From Allomyces macrogynus ATCC 38327 (taxonomy: Eukaryota > Blastocladiomycota > Blastocladiomycetes > Blastocladiales > Blastocladiaceae), in contig GG745337.1 in assembly GCA_000151295.1 (NCBI GenBank), forward strand, positions 212,588 to 276,587: 64,000 nucleotides of DNA, read 5' to 3'. Below are positions 1-9,269 of the stretch, piece after piece. Numbering within the stretch: position 1 is the stretch's first letter; every line of letters begins with the position of its first letter. Both the position numbers and the translations under genes were made by a program. The notes under the pieces are model-generated. The model did no database searches and was not told the origin of the DNA. It was given only the letters and a program-made list of their open reading frames with translations.

Positions 1-1240
1 CCCACGACGGCGGCGGTTGGATCCCAGCGAGCCCGTACAGCCCGACGGCAATCGGGGGCATATCGGCGGGCATGACCGCCGTCTCCGCCATGGGCCCCGC
101 GGGCGCCGTACTCGTCCTCCGCCGGCGCACGCGCGCAGTTGGCGTCGGCGGCTGCGGCGCCTCGACGGCCGCAAGACTCCCCAACGTGCGCGACCGCACG
201 TTGCGCAATGACCGCGTGCTCGCACCTCCCGCGAGACTCGCCATGCTTGGGAACGCGTCGATCCCGGACGTGCCCTGCACGACGAGCCCGTTGTCATCGT
301 CGGCGTCGTCGAGCAAGTCCGGGAACATGCCTCTACGGCGCGCCGGAATGGACGCGGTCGGTGCCGCCGCGCGCGACGGGAGCGCGCTTGCGGTGACGCT
401 GCGTCGGCGCGCCATGGCAGGTGGTGGACCGCGCCACCGGCTGGATCGGTGGCTCGTGGATGCCGCCGCGGGTGGTGCTGGGCGAGGGAGCGTCGACGCG
501 AGCGCTGCGAGGCTGTCGCGACTCAGGAGCGTTTCAATGGCGACGTCATCGTCGAGACTCGCGTGCGACGTGCCGAGCGAGCCGTTGGACGCGCGCGCCG
601 CGGCATTCGCGCGATCGAGCAGGTCATTGGACGCGGTGCGGTTACGCCGACCTTGGGCGCGCAAAGGGGCCGGGTCCGGCGTTCTTGTCGTCGTCGGGTT
701 TGGCGGCTCGGCAGCGGAGCGGGTCGTCGTGCGCAGCGCCGGCTGCAATGCGTCGCGCAATGCGGCGGTGCGCGCGACATAGTACGGTTTGCGCGCGGGT
801 AAGGCCGCGGAGACGGGGGCTGCTGCGGCCGCACCGGCGGCGAGCTGGAAGGAGACACGCGCGGCGGCATTGGCGGTAGCGGCGGTTGGCGGCATGGTGG
901 GTTGGGGTGGAGAGAGCTGCACGGGGCGCGAAACGGTGGCCGGAGCAGCGGGAGCCGGCGAGGTTGGGGTTACTGGGCGCGCCGTTGAAGGGCGCGGGGA
1001 TGGCGGGCCAACGGAGCGCGGTCGAGATGGAGGGGTGGGCACGACGGGGTCCGAGGGGCGTTGGTCTTGTTGGGCGTCGACAGCGTCACCTTCGACTTGC
1101 GAGGCAGCTGGCAATTCAACGTTCGAGGCCAGGTTGCACAGCTCATACTGGTCCTGGTCAAGTTGCTCACTCGAGCCGCCGGTTTTGGTGTCCATTGTGT
1201 CCATGATGTCGAGGTTGTTGCTCGTTGCAAGACCCATCAT
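1..1240 (-). CDS. Hypothetical low-complexity protein, 3' end outside window
   Basis: An open frame of about 413 codons runs from an ATG-ATG pair at 1240 to the left edge with no stop, so this is the N-terminal part of a larger protein. The product is rich in Pro, Ala, Arg and Ser. It starts with a short acidic Asp/Met/Thr segment, continues with Pro-Ser-rich sequence, has one more ordered-looking patch (KPYYVARTAALRDAL) near residue 150, and then an acidic patch (DLLDDADDDN) near residue 320. No family is recognised. The long stop-free frame and typical codon use of this genome support a real gene. The frame stays open upstream of 1240, and an acceptor-like CAG near 1286 would allow an upstream exon, so the start is not certain. 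Confidence 0.55.
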   Translation of the reverse strand, partial: MMGLATSNNLDIMDTMDTKTGGSSEQLDQDQYELCNLASNVELPAASQVEGDAVDAQQDQRPSDPVVPTPPSRPRSVGPPSPRPSTARPVTPTSPAPAAPATVSRPVQLSPPQPTMPPTAATANAAARVSFQLAAGAAAAAPVSAALPARKPYYVARTAALRDALQPALRTTTRSAAEPPNPTTTRTPDPAPLRAQGRRNRTASNDLLDRANAAARASNGSLGTSHASLDDDVAIETLLSRDSLAALASTLPRPAPPAAASTSHRSSRWRGPPPAMARRRSVTASALPSRAAAPTASIPARRRGMFPDLLDDADDDNGLVVQGTSGIDAFPSMASLAGGASTRSLRNVRSRTLGSLAAVEAPQPPTPTARVRRRRTSTAPAGPMAETAVMPADMPPIAVGLYGLAGIQPPPSW

Positions 1241-2588
1241 TCCGAGTGGTGGCTTCTTGGACGACTTGATTTGGTGATCGCGGTGCTGCACATGAGCTTG
1301 AGCTGGCCAGGGCAAGAACGAAGGGCAGATGGCTTTGCAGCAAGCTGCGCGTGATCCTGATTTGCGATCAAGTCGTGTGCGTTCGGTCAGGTACTCTGGC
1401 CCTGGCGATCGTGGGCACAGCAACCTGATTTGGTCGTTCAAGGCTTCCTGCTGGAACGGAATGGTCTGTGGACCCGGTGGCATTGACCACCGCCGGCCGC
1501 CCAATGCCAAGACGGTCGATGTGCCAACTCGCCGTCACCAATGCGCCAAGTCGAGACGCGGTTGTCGGCACTGGGACGGGGAACGCCGTTGCCGGCGCGC
1601 GCGCCGTTAGCTGCATTGGCGCGTCCTTGAAGAAGTGGGAGACAATGAGTAATTTGTGCGTGGATTGCACGGGTCTCGCACTGTTCATCACCACGAAAGT
1701 TCTACGAAGCCAGTGGCGTAACTTTGGCCAGATAACGGCTAACCATTCTCCCTTTGGCAGCGCTGTTCACGGTCCAACAGGCGTTCACGGCGCCAGCAGC
1801 TTGTTCATGCCGCCCACTTGCTGCAAAGCAACTCGAGTCACGGAAGATCACCATGACGCGCTACTTCGCTCGAGCGGAGGCCTGCCTGAGCTCCATTCGC
1901 GACAGTTGTTCAGGCTGCAGTAACGGCGGTGAGCGTCCGAATATTCGATCCGGATGGATCGAAATAGAGGAAATGCACAAAGAGCGCGGCTTGCAGAGAG
2001 CAGTCCACGGTGGTGCACGCTGCAGGCAGGCTGGCTGTTAACCAGCTTTGCCTGTTCATGCGAGGGACGTTTGATCGCATCGAGCTGGCGCGCGCGACTG
2101 GCAGCGGCACCGCCATTGCTGGCACCGCCGTGTCGGAGCGTGGTGCGACACTGTGCGACACTGGAGAGATTATGAATCGAAGATCGAAAGATTGGTGTGA
2201 CCCTGGTGCCGCGATCACCACGCCACGAGCGTCGTATCGCACGCCGTGGCGGGCCAGCCTGGCGAGGTCACCCAACCACACCCAACGCACCACCATGCCC
2301 GATCCCACCCGCGCGTTCCCCGCCTCTTCCCGCTCGCACGCAACCGCCGCCGCTGCGCGTCACGACTCTGATCCGACTCTGCCCACGTCTCCACACTCTT
2401 GGCCGCGCTACATAAACCCCGGCCCGCCCCCGGGCTCGTCGACCCCTCAGCCCACCGCCTCTCATCCTCCCCCTGTTGCTCTCCATCAACTTCTTGTCGC
2501 CGCTGGGTCCGCCTCGCCCATCCGCGTGCCCAACCGCAGCACCAGCACCCTCGTTTGCCCGTCAACCCCCACGCATCGGCCTTCCACC
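1241..2588. other. Intergenic region between divergent genes
   Basis: This spacer lies between the minus-strand gene ending at the left edge and the plus-strand gene starting at 2589. I see no convincing coding exon. The right end holds a TATA-like element. Open frames here are short and lack family similarity. Confidence 0.5.
2408..2415 (+). promoter_or_regulatory. TATA-like box (CTACATAAA)
   Basis: CTACATAAA lies in GC-rich flanks about 175 nt upstream of the ATG at 2589, a position and context seen at several other genes in this window. Confidence 0.35.
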
Positions 2589-3176
2589 ATGTCGTTCCTC
2601 ACCGTCGCCCTCGCGTCGGCCTTCATGCTGAGCACGCCGCTTTTGCTCGTCGACCGGTCTGAGCTGTGCGCCGACGCTGCCGACGCACCCGCTGCCGTCG
2701 CTGCCGCCAACGCTGCTGCACCTCCGCCCGCACCCATCGACTCGGCGTGCTCCTCGCCGACGACCGACATTTCCAAGGCCGCACCGCCAAGCCCGAGCAG
2801 CAAGCGCAACGACTCGGCCATTTCCATGTCGTCCGTCATCGGCCGACTGCACCCACTCGTCCCCGCCGCGGGCGTGCGCGCCGCTCTCGACGAGCACGAC
2901 GAGGCTCTCGACATGTCGCAGGACGACGAGCCGGCGCTCGAAATCAGCGCGTCGCCGCGCAGCGCGAGTCCTGTCCTGGCGAGTCCCGTCACCTACTTCC
3001 CGGCAACGCTCATGGATTTCGGGCTCGACCAGCCGGCGGTCAAGCGCGTCGTGGCGCCGTCGCGCCGTGGGTCCATGGCGGTCACGCCCAACGCCGCCGT
3101 CGAGGAGGACGCGACCGAGTACAGTCCGATGCTCGAGTCGACATATGTCGGGATCGGCATCCCGTTTGGGATCTAA
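2589..3176 (+). CDS. Hypothetical protein with hydrophobic N-terminus
   Basis: This is a single-exon frame of 195 residues. The chosen ATG has a good context (CACCATGTC). The first about 21 residues (MSFLTVALASAFMLSTPLLL) look like a signal peptide or signal anchor, followed by an Ala-rich stretch. The rest is Ser/Pro/Ala-rich and acidic, with a repeated 'SP' pattern and a hydrophobic end (GIGIPFGI). No known domain is recognised. The frame stays open for about 190 codons upstream, but that extension reads as Pro/Ser/Thr-rich noise and crosses the TATA-like element at 2408, so the internal ATG is preferred. It may be a small secreted or cell-surface protein. Confidence 0.5.
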   Translation: MSFLTVALASAFMLSTPLLLVDRSELCADAADAPAAVAAANAAAPPPAPIDSACSSPTTDISKAAPPSPSSKRNDSAISMSSVIGRLHPLVPAAGVRAALDEHDEALDMSQDDEPALEISASPRSASPVLASPVTYFPATLMDFGLDQPAVKRVVAPSRRGSMAVTPNAAVEEDATEYSPMLESTYVGIGIPFGI

Positions 3177-3885
3177 GTAAGAGCTCGCGCCCGCGCGAGC
3201 GAGCTTGTCGTGCCGCCGGCCGTATGGAGGTCGTGGCCCTTGCTTGTCGCTGTCGCTCCCGCTGCCTGTCGTCGTGAACCCGTCCTTTGTTTGCATTTGC
3301 GTTCATGTGATTTGCGTTTTGTTTTCACTGGGTGTGCTTTTGTTGCGCGTGATGCTTTCTTCCACGTCTTGGATAACCCCCCCTCCCTCTGCCCTCGCTT
3401 GGCCCTTTACAAATGAAAGTTTTCCGTCCGACACGATGGTGCCCCAGCTGCCCTTCTTTATACTTCCGCTTCAGATCTACGCCCATCTCCGTGTCGCTGT
3501 GCTCGTAGTGGCCAGGCTGCTGAAAGTGATCGAATGAGGCACTTGGCAGTGTGAGAGCACACCTCCAATTACCACCGCGGTCAGCATCGGAGGAAACGGC
3601 CCCATGTGGCGTCGAGATAGGCACAGGACGCTTGTGGCTGAACAAGGGCTGTGATCAGTCCGACCCTCGTGGACGGTGGCCGGCATCGCATCATGTTGGC
3701 AACTGCCGCTGCGGATCACCACCACCATCCTCCCTTCTCTCCTCTCCCTCTTCTCCTCGTCCGCAACCGTCGAGCAGGATTAGAATAGACCGACGCTCCT
3801 CATCAGCGCGCAGCGTACTCGGTCAACCAGCAAGCCAGCACCCGCACAGCACGCTCCATCAACTGCAGATCACTCGCTCGCCACC
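3177..3885. other. Intergenic region, promoter of the symporter
   Basis: The spacer contains pyrimidine-rich stretches, for example near 3720-3760, typical of a fungal promoter or 5' UTR. No gene is seen. Confidence 0.4.
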
Positions 3886-5649
3886 ATGTCCGATGCCGAC
3901 CCCGCCGCCGCGCCGGCGCCGACCCTCGTGCCGATCCAGCTCATGGAACCCTCGACCGCCTTCATCGCCGGCACATACTCGGCGACCGTTGCGGCCCTGG
4001 TCGCCTTTGCTGCGGCTGCCATGATCCTGACCCGCCGCTACCTGCAGGCTGGCCGCAACGCCGCCTCCTTTTCGACCGAGACGTTCATCACGGCGCGAGG
4101 CACGCAGGCGTGGCCACGGATCGCGTGGTCCTTTTATGCCGGTTATCTCGGTGCCTGGGCGATCGCCACTCCCGCCAACATGGCGGCGACGGGTGGGTAC
4201 CTTGCGCTGATCTCGTACGCGGTGTCCTCGGGGTTCCCGGTCCTCTTCGTCTCGTACGCAGGCGAGAAGATTCAGTTGGGTTTGCCGCGGCCGCTGTCGT
4301 TGTCGGACTTCGTGCTGTGGCGGTATGGCCGCGTCGCGCAGGTGTTTGTGGCGAGTATTTGTATTTTGAGCACGGCGTTGGGCGTGATCTCGGAGTACTC
4401 GACGATGGGGTCGATTTTCCAGGTTCGTGCGCGCACTGTGCTGCTCTCAGTCGTCAAAATGATCGTCACGCTCACCTCACTCTTCTCCACCTTGCAGTCG
4501 TTCGTCCACGCAACCCCTTACCCGATCGTCGCCCTTGTCGGGATCTCGACCATAACCTATACGGCGCTCGGCGGGATGCTCATCTCTATTGTCACCGACC
4601 AAATGCAGGGCGTCTTCTCGGCGCTCCTCTTCGCGGTCCTGTCGACCTACCTCGCGGCCACCTACCCGCGCATGCACCTCCCCGCTTTCCCCACCGAAAC
4701 CCTTGGCGCGACGTCCTACGGGTGGTCGACATGGTTCACGCTCCCGGCATCCATGACCGCATCCAGCTTCTTCTCCGAGGCCACCTGGCAACGCGTGTGG
4801 GCGGCCGAGTCCAAGACGGCCTTGCGCCGCGGCGCCGCCGTGGCCGGGCTCATGGTCACGGTGGTGATTGGCATGTTCGGGTTTGCGGGGTTGCTCGCGA
4901 TGTGGGCCTACTCGCCCTCGCTCGACGGGCCCGCCGCCAATCTGCTCGTCTTCTACGCGCTCGGCGAGAACCAGTACACGTGGATCGGGCTCGTGTGTGT
5001 GGTGTTGGCGGCCACGATGAACCAGTCGGCCGTCGACTCGGCCGAGAACGCACTGACGGCGACACTCACGGCCAACCTGTTCCGCACCAAGTCGCTGAAG
5101 TTCACGCGGTTCGTCGTGCTCGCTGTGAACATTCCGCTCATGGTCGTCGGCACCTACGGTCTCCCCGCGCTGAACCTGTTCCTCGTCACGAACCTGCTCA
5201 CGACGGGCGCGGTCATTCCGCTCCTCTCGGGTTTGGCCGACCCGCAGCGGAAGTGGGTGTCCGGGTGGGCCATGATGTATGCGAGCTTGGCTGCGGCGAT
5301 TGCGCTGTCGGTATATGGGATTGTCGCGCACGGCGACGGCAACGCGGCGACGGGGCTCGAGTGGGCGTGGTGGTCCAACGGGTACGACCCGATTGCGTTC
5401 CTGGTCCCACTCGTCGCGTCGATTATCGGGTTGGTCCAGTGGATTCTCATGGAGTGGGCCGCCGAGACGTTGTTTGGGTGGAAGGTCGACCGGTACTCGC
5501 CGGAAATGCGCGCGGTCCTGACGAGTATGGAGGAGGCTGAGCAGCGGGAGCGAGACGCAGCGAGGACGGCGGCCGAGCCCGTGGATGCCGCGGCGAGTGC
5601 GAGCGGCGCGCGCGACGCGAAGAAGGAGAAGCCGGAGAACACGCCGTAG
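3886..5649 (+). CDS. Sodium:solute symporter (SSF family, DUR3/urea-permease-like)
   Basis: The protein is a polytopic membrane transporter with many hydrophobic segments from residue 25 onward. Family landmarks are the early 'YAGYLGAWAIATPANMAATGG' region (TM1-2 of the SSF fold), 'SLSDFVLWRYG', 'ITYTALGGMLISIVTDQ' and 'NQSAVDSAENALTATLTANLF'. These resemble fungal and plant DUR3-type urea/polyamine permeases, which import substrate with Na+ or H+ across the plasma membrane. The substrate cannot be fixed from sequence. A 75-nt intron at 4423-4497 (CAG|GTTCGT...TTGCAG) is likely: it is a multiple of three without stops, and removing it restores the family alignment (GSIFQ-SFVHAT), giving 562 residues. 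The C-terminal tail after 'FGWKVDRYSPEMRAVL' is charged and cytosolic. The ATG is in context CACCATGTC. A decayed partial copy lies at 7766-8325. Confidence 0.85.
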   Translation: MSDADPAAAPAPTLVPIQLMEPSTAFIAGTYSATVAALVAFAAAAMILTRRYLQAGRNAASFSTETFITARGTQAWPRIAWSFYAGYLGAWAIATPANMAATGGYLALISYAVSSGFPVLFVSYAGEKIQLGLPRPLSLSDFVLWRYGRVAQVFVASICILSTALGVISEYSTMGSIFQVRARTVLLSVVKMIVTLTSLFSTLQSFVHATPYPIVALVGISTITYTALGGMLISIVTDQMQGVFSALLFAVLSTYLAATYPRMHLPAFPTETLGATSYGWSTWFTLPASMTASSFFSEATWQRVWAAESKTALRRGAAVAGLMVTVVIGMFGFAGLLAMWAYSPSLDGPAANLLVFYALGENQYTWIGLVCVVLAATMNQSAVDSAENALTATLTANLFRTKSLKFTRFVVLAVNIPLMVVGTYGLPALNLFLVTNLLTTGAVIPLLSGLADPQRKWVSGWAMMYASLAAAIALSVYGIVAHGDGNAATGLEWAWWSNGYDPIAFLVPLVASIIGLVQWILMEWAAETLFGWKVDRYSPEMRAVLTSMEEAEQRERDAARTAAEPVDAAASASGARDAKKEKPENTP

Positions 5650-5922
5650 GCAAGCGACGATGTTGCCCGCTCCCGGTGATTTTTGGAAGATCGCAGTTTT
5701 GGTGATGCGTTTTTGATTTCGTGTTTGTGTTTCGGCGTGGAATTGGTGTGCGGACGACATCTCGTTCAGCTCCTCAGCTTCCTTTCGCTTGTGCGCGAGG
5801 GGCAATTCAAAATGAAAATTCAAAATGAAAAAAGGGACGACTTTTGTTCACTTGTTCTGCACGAGCGACTCATAATATACAAACTGTGTGGCCCATCGCA
5901 AGCGAACGGCGGCAAACGACAC

Positions 5923-7074
5923 TCAGTGACGCGGGCTCACGCGCACCGAGACCGTGTAGGTCTCCACGGGTGCCTTCTCCCACGACCGCTTGTAGTTGAA
6001 CGAAATCAGGTCCGCCCCTGGCGCCGTCGCCACAAAATGGAAAATCTGCTTCCCCCCAACCCCCACCATCCCAGCCGGCGCCGCAGCATTCTGGTACTCG
6101 GAGCTCGTCATGCGCACGACGTTGTTCGGCGCGATGTTGATCGGCCCGACATATTCCCACTGGTACCCGGTCGTCGCATTCGAATCGAGCATGATCTTAA
6201 AGTCGTCGCCGACCGTCGCGTTCAGGTTCTGGTTGATCCCGTGCGACGCGTTCCCGCCGCGACGAACGTTGAGCTGCACGCGGTACGTGTCGGCCGGCTG
6301 CTTGTCGTGCGCGCGCTTGTACCCGAACGTGAGCACGGCCGACCCGGGGACGGCAGCCTCCATTTCCCAGAGAAAGACTCCGCCAGCGCCCGTCACTCCG
6401 GCGGGCGCGGCCTTGTTGTGGTAGTCGCTCCACATCATCTTGACAAGGTCGGTCGGACCAAAGAACTCCCAGTTGTACCCAGTCGTCGGGTTGCCCTCAA
6501 TGTCGATCGTGATCTTTTCGCCGACCGCGACATTCACAGTCCGTTGCACCATGGGCGCCGCCGGCTGCACCGCGGGCTTGGACGACGACGGCGCGCCCGG
6601 TTGGATCGCGGGCATCTGCGGCATCGACGGCATCATCGGCATGCCCGGCATCGGCGGCATCGGCGGCATCCCCGGCATCTGCGGCATCGTAATCTTGGGC
6701 ATCCCCGGGATCTGCGGTACCGTCATGGTTGGTAACTGCGCCATCGGCGCCATCTGCCCATTACCGCTCTTGGGCAGGACTTTCACGTCGACGACGTGCT
6801 TGGTCGCGACCTCGTTGCCGCGGCGCTGCTCAAACGTGATCGCGCCACTGCCCACTGCGGTCGCCGTAAACTTGAACGTGCGCGTCCCGCCGGCGCCGAC
6901 CTGCATGCGCACGCCGGCCTTGGGCCGGAACTCGTCGCCGTTGGCCGCGAAAATCGGCTGCACCATGTAGAACGACCAGGTGAACCCGGTCGACGGGTTC
7001 TCGTCGAGCGTCACTTGGAATTGGTCGCCGACGCGTACGTTCATGGTTTGCGGCGGAAGGGTCATCATGGTCAT
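5923..7074 (-). CDS. Three-domain chagasin-like cysteine-protease inhibitor (I42)
   Basis: The 383-residue product has three copies of the chagasin/ICP fold, which blocks papain-family (C1) cysteine proteases with three loops. Loop-1 motifs are NPSTGFTW (residues 26-33), NPTTGYNW (195-202) and NATTGYQW in the third domain. Gly-rich second-loop motifs are GAGGTRTF, GAGGVFLW and GVGGKQIF. A third-loop RxW-like motif (KRSWEK) is clear only in domain 3; domain 1 has RRGNE and domain 2 KRAHDK. Domains 1 and 2 are joined by a Met/Pro/Gly linker (residues about 108-160, many MPGMP units). There is no signal peptide at the chosen ATG (7074), so it is probably cytosolic. An in-frame extension to 7206 lacks a hydrophobic leader and overlaps the TATA box. 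A truncated paralogue is at 8616-9164. Single-domain inhibitors are the usual form; three in tandem is uncommon. Confidence 0.85.
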   Translation of the reverse strand: MTMMTLPPQTMNVRVGDQFQVTLDENPSTGFTWSFYMVQPIFAANGDEFRPKAGVRMQVGAGGTRTFKFTATAVGSGAITFEQRRGNEVATKHVVDVKVLPKSGNGQMAPMAQLPTMTVPQIPGMPKITMPQMPGMPPMPPMPGMPMMPSMPQMPAIQPGAPSSSKPAVQPAAPMVQRTVNVAVGEKITIDIEGNPTTGYNWEFFGPTDLVKMMWSDYHNKAAPAGVTGAGGVFLWEMEAAVPGSAVLTFGYKRAHDKQPADTYRVQLNVRRGGNASHGINQNLNATVGDDFKIMLDSNATTGYQWEYVGPINIAPNNVVRMTSSEYQNAAAPAGMVGVGGKQIFHFVATAPGADLISFNYKRSWEKAPVETYTVSVRVSPRH

Positions 7075-7186
7075 GGTGCTTGGTATGGGTTGAGGTGGGT
7101 TGGGTGGGTGCGCTGGCTCGAGTCGAGGTCGAACGCGTGGCGAGTCGGGTCGGTTGGAGGGCGAGTTGGAGCGGGGCTGCGGCGAC

Positions 7187-7193
7187 TTTATAG
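7187..7193 (-). promoter_or_regulatory. TATA box of the three-domain inhibitor gene
   Basis: On the minus strand CTATAAAG lies about 113 nt upstream of the ATG at 7074. The same motif with similar flanks precedes the paralogue (9260-9266), so the promoter was duplicated with the gene. Confidence 0.6.
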
Positions 7194-7194
7194 A

Positions 7195-7765
7195 GGGGCA
7201 CGGCAAGCTGGAAGTGCAGCGAGAAGGAAGAGAAGATTGTGATCAAACGACGCGAACGTGTTGTGTTGTAACCAGCAGCCAGCAGGCAAAGCAAGGACAA
7301 GAAAAGTGTGACGGATCAAGGGGCACGGCGAAGCAACGGGGCGAAGTATCGAGCACACCACCTGTGTCCGTTACACTTCACTTCTTTGATCCGCTTCGAT
7401 GTTGGTCCATTTCATGATCCTTCGTCCAGCAATCAAAACATAATCTGCCTGAAACACGCTTGAAGCAGCAGAATCGCATCTCGTCGTGATTGAGGGGCAT
7501 CCAGGAGCATCTCAAAGCCGCTCATGATCGCAGAGAAGGCGACGTTTGCTGCTGTTGCCGCAGCTGCCGCTTATGTTGTTCGGTATCTCCGATGCTGTTG
7601 CTGGTCTTGATGCTGGCCTTTGCTTGTCACATTTTCCTGCTCGTTTTCTGCACGTTACGACGTTTCCAAATCAAAATGGCACGGAACCCAATGTCGGCGG
7701 CCAGAAACGCACTCATCACAGCTCGATCGAAAATGTCGCCCCCCCCCCCCCCAAACTATTCAACC
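7195..7765. other. Intergenic region between duplicated segments
   Basis: No gene is seen. A 14-base C tract lies just before the recognisable start of the symporter pseudogene. The part from about 7500 to 7765 may be further symporter sequence decayed beyond recognition. Confidence 0.4.
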
Positions 7766-8325
7766 CGGCCGAGAAGGAACTCAGGGCCACGTTCAGGGCC
7801 AACCAGCTCCGCACACGGTCGTTGAAATAAACGCGGTTTGTGGTCCTCGTTGCGAATATTTCGCTCATGATCGTTGGCGCCAGCTTCGGGTTGCCAGAAC
7901 TCATGACCTGGTAGTCCTCGCCACGATCTTGCTCGCGATGGGTGCAGTCATCCCGCTGCTCTAGGGGCTCGCGGACCTGCAGAGAATGTGGGTTTATGGG
8001 TGGACTATGGCGTACGCGACGCTGACGCTCGCCGCCGCAATCGCGCTCTTCTTTTACATGATCGTCGCGCACACGGGTGATGGCAATGAGGGTGTCGGGC
8101 TCGAATCGCCGATTGCATTCATGGTCCCGCTCATCAGTGGATTGCGATAGAGTGTGCGGCTGAGCACGCCCGGGCCGATGGTGCCGTCGAACATGCGTGC
8201 GGTGCTGACGAGTCCTGAAGAGGCCGACAGGCGCTCGCAGGAGGTCTCGCGGACGGCGGCCAAGCCCATGGACGCGGCCGTGGGCGTGAGCAGCGCGCGC
8301 GATGCAAAGGAGCAGCAAAAGGTTG
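7766..8325 (+). pseudogene. Decayed partial copy of the sodium:solute symporter
   Basis: Fragments match the C-terminal third of the intact symporter in order: AEKELRATFRANQL, then TRFVVLVANISLMIVG, GAVIPLL, GLADLQRMWVYGWTMAYATL, IVAHTGDGNEGVGLE and NMRAVLTSPEEADRRSQE. The frame is broken by a TAA after 'RSLK' (about 7827), further stops near 7911 and 7961, frameshifts, a deletion of the 'WAWWSNGYD' stretch and a stop after 'ISGLR'. The distance from its end to the neighbouring inhibitor gene matches that of the intact pair, so this is the left part of a duplicated block. Confidence 0.85.
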
Positions 8326-8615
8326 CGCGGCAGGCCAGCAACGCGCTGATGCTCACTCGTCGCGATTTTGGGTGCCTGAAGTGTCGGTGTCGACTGACGC
8401 CATTTGAATTCGTTTTTCTAATTTGTCAGACTCGAGGTGTGGACAAGCGATTCCGTTCTCTTCATGCGTCTTCCCCATGCTCGTGAGCAATCGACAAGAG
8501 GGGAAAGACATTTCAGAGCGAAAGAAGACGATTTTTTTACAATTGATGCTAAGACAATCTACAAACGCTACTGCTGACCACGAGCAAAAACGGCGACAAC
8601 GACGACGATGACGGC

Positions 8616-9164
8616 TTAGAAACGCTTGTTCCCGGGCTGGCCCATCTGCGGCATCTGGATCTTGGGCATGCCGGGCATTTGCGGCATCTGGATCTTGGGC
8701 ATGCCGGGCATTTGCGGCATCGGCGGCATGCCGGGCATCTGCGGCATCTGGATCTTGGGCATGCCTGGCATCTGCGGCATTGGCGGCATGGACGGCATCT
8801 GCGGCTTGGGCGCGGGCATCTGCGGCCGCGCGGGCGCCGGCGCGGGCATCGCGCCGTTGCCCTGGATGCGCAATTCGACGGTGTGCTTGGCCGAGATTTC
8901 GTTGCCACGGCACAGACTGAAGTAGATACTGCCGGAGCTGGGCGCGGTGGCCTGGAAGTGGAAGGTGCGAGTGCCACCTTGGCCGGCCTGCATGCGCACG
9001 CCCGCCTTGGGGCGGAACTCGTCGCCGGTGGCCTGGAAAGTGGTGGACGCGGTGGCCCACCCCCAGGTGAACCCGGTCGACGGGTTCTCGTCCAGGTTGA
9101 TCGAGAAACGGTCGCCGACGCGCACGTTGATTGTCTGCTCCGGGATGATCATGGTGGACATCAT
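8616..9164 (-). CDS. Single-domain chagasin-like inhibitor with Met/Pro repeat tail
   Basis: The 182-residue product has one I42 domain: NPSTGFTW in the first loop and GQGGTRTFHF in the second, with a weakly conserved third loop (CRGNE). It continues into a tail of repeated MPGMPKIQMPQ units and stops. It aligns with domain 1 plus linker of the three-domain paralogue at 5923-7074, including the shared 'EFRPKAGVRMQ' segment. Domains 2 and 3 are absent, and nothing like them is seen between 8340 and 8616. The linker repeat has expanded relative to copy 1. The reading frame is intact and the TATA box is retained, so the gene may be functional. There is no signal peptide. Confidence 0.82.
   Translation of the reverse strand: MMSTMIIPEQTINVRVGDRFSINLDENPSTGFTWGWATASTTFQATGDEFRPKAGVRMQAGQGGTRTFHFQATAPSSGSIYFSLCRGNEISAKHTVELRIQGNGAMPAPAPARPQMPAPKPQMPSMPPMPQMPGMPKIQMPQMPGMPPMPQMPGMPKIQMPQMPGMPKIQMPQMGQPGNKRF
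8629..8800 (-). repeat. Tandem coding repeat, MPGMPKIQMPQ / MPGMPPMPQ units
   Basis: Direct repeats of about 27-36 nt within the inhibitor tail encode alternating MPGMPKIQMPQ and MPGMPPMPQ units, at least five in a row. On the plus strand they read as repeated 'GGCATCTGGATCTTGGGCAT' blocks. Confidence 0.8.
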
Positions 9165-9259
9165 GGCTGCTTGGGTTGCTTGGTGCGGCAGTGTCGAGCT
9201 GAGCGGGTGGAGAGTCGACGGCTCGATTGGAGGACGGTTTGGAGTGCGGGCTCGGCGGC

Positions 9260-9266
9260 TTTATAG
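9260..9266 (-). promoter_or_regulatory. TATA box of the single-domain inhibitor gene
   Basis: The plus strand reads GGCTTTATAGAG, the same core as upstream of the paralogue, about 96 nt before the ATG at 9164. Confidence 0.6.
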
Positions 9267-9269
9267 AGA

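Noticed and set aside
2010..2588. N-terminal extension of the 2589 gene
   Set aside because: It crosses a TATA-like element, has no suitable start context, and its composition is unlike the rest of the protein.
4477..5823. 448-codon open frame antisense to the symporter
   Set aside because: It mirrors a GC-rich coding strand, is full of Arg, His and Gly, and has no family similarity.
7741..7752. Poly-C tracts (also from 43683) as regulatory elements
   Set aside because: Simple homopolymers, one in a decayed region and one in an intron; no sign of function.
8629..8800. CRISPR-like direct repeats
   Set aside because: The repeats are contiguous coding units without spacers in a eukaryotic gene.
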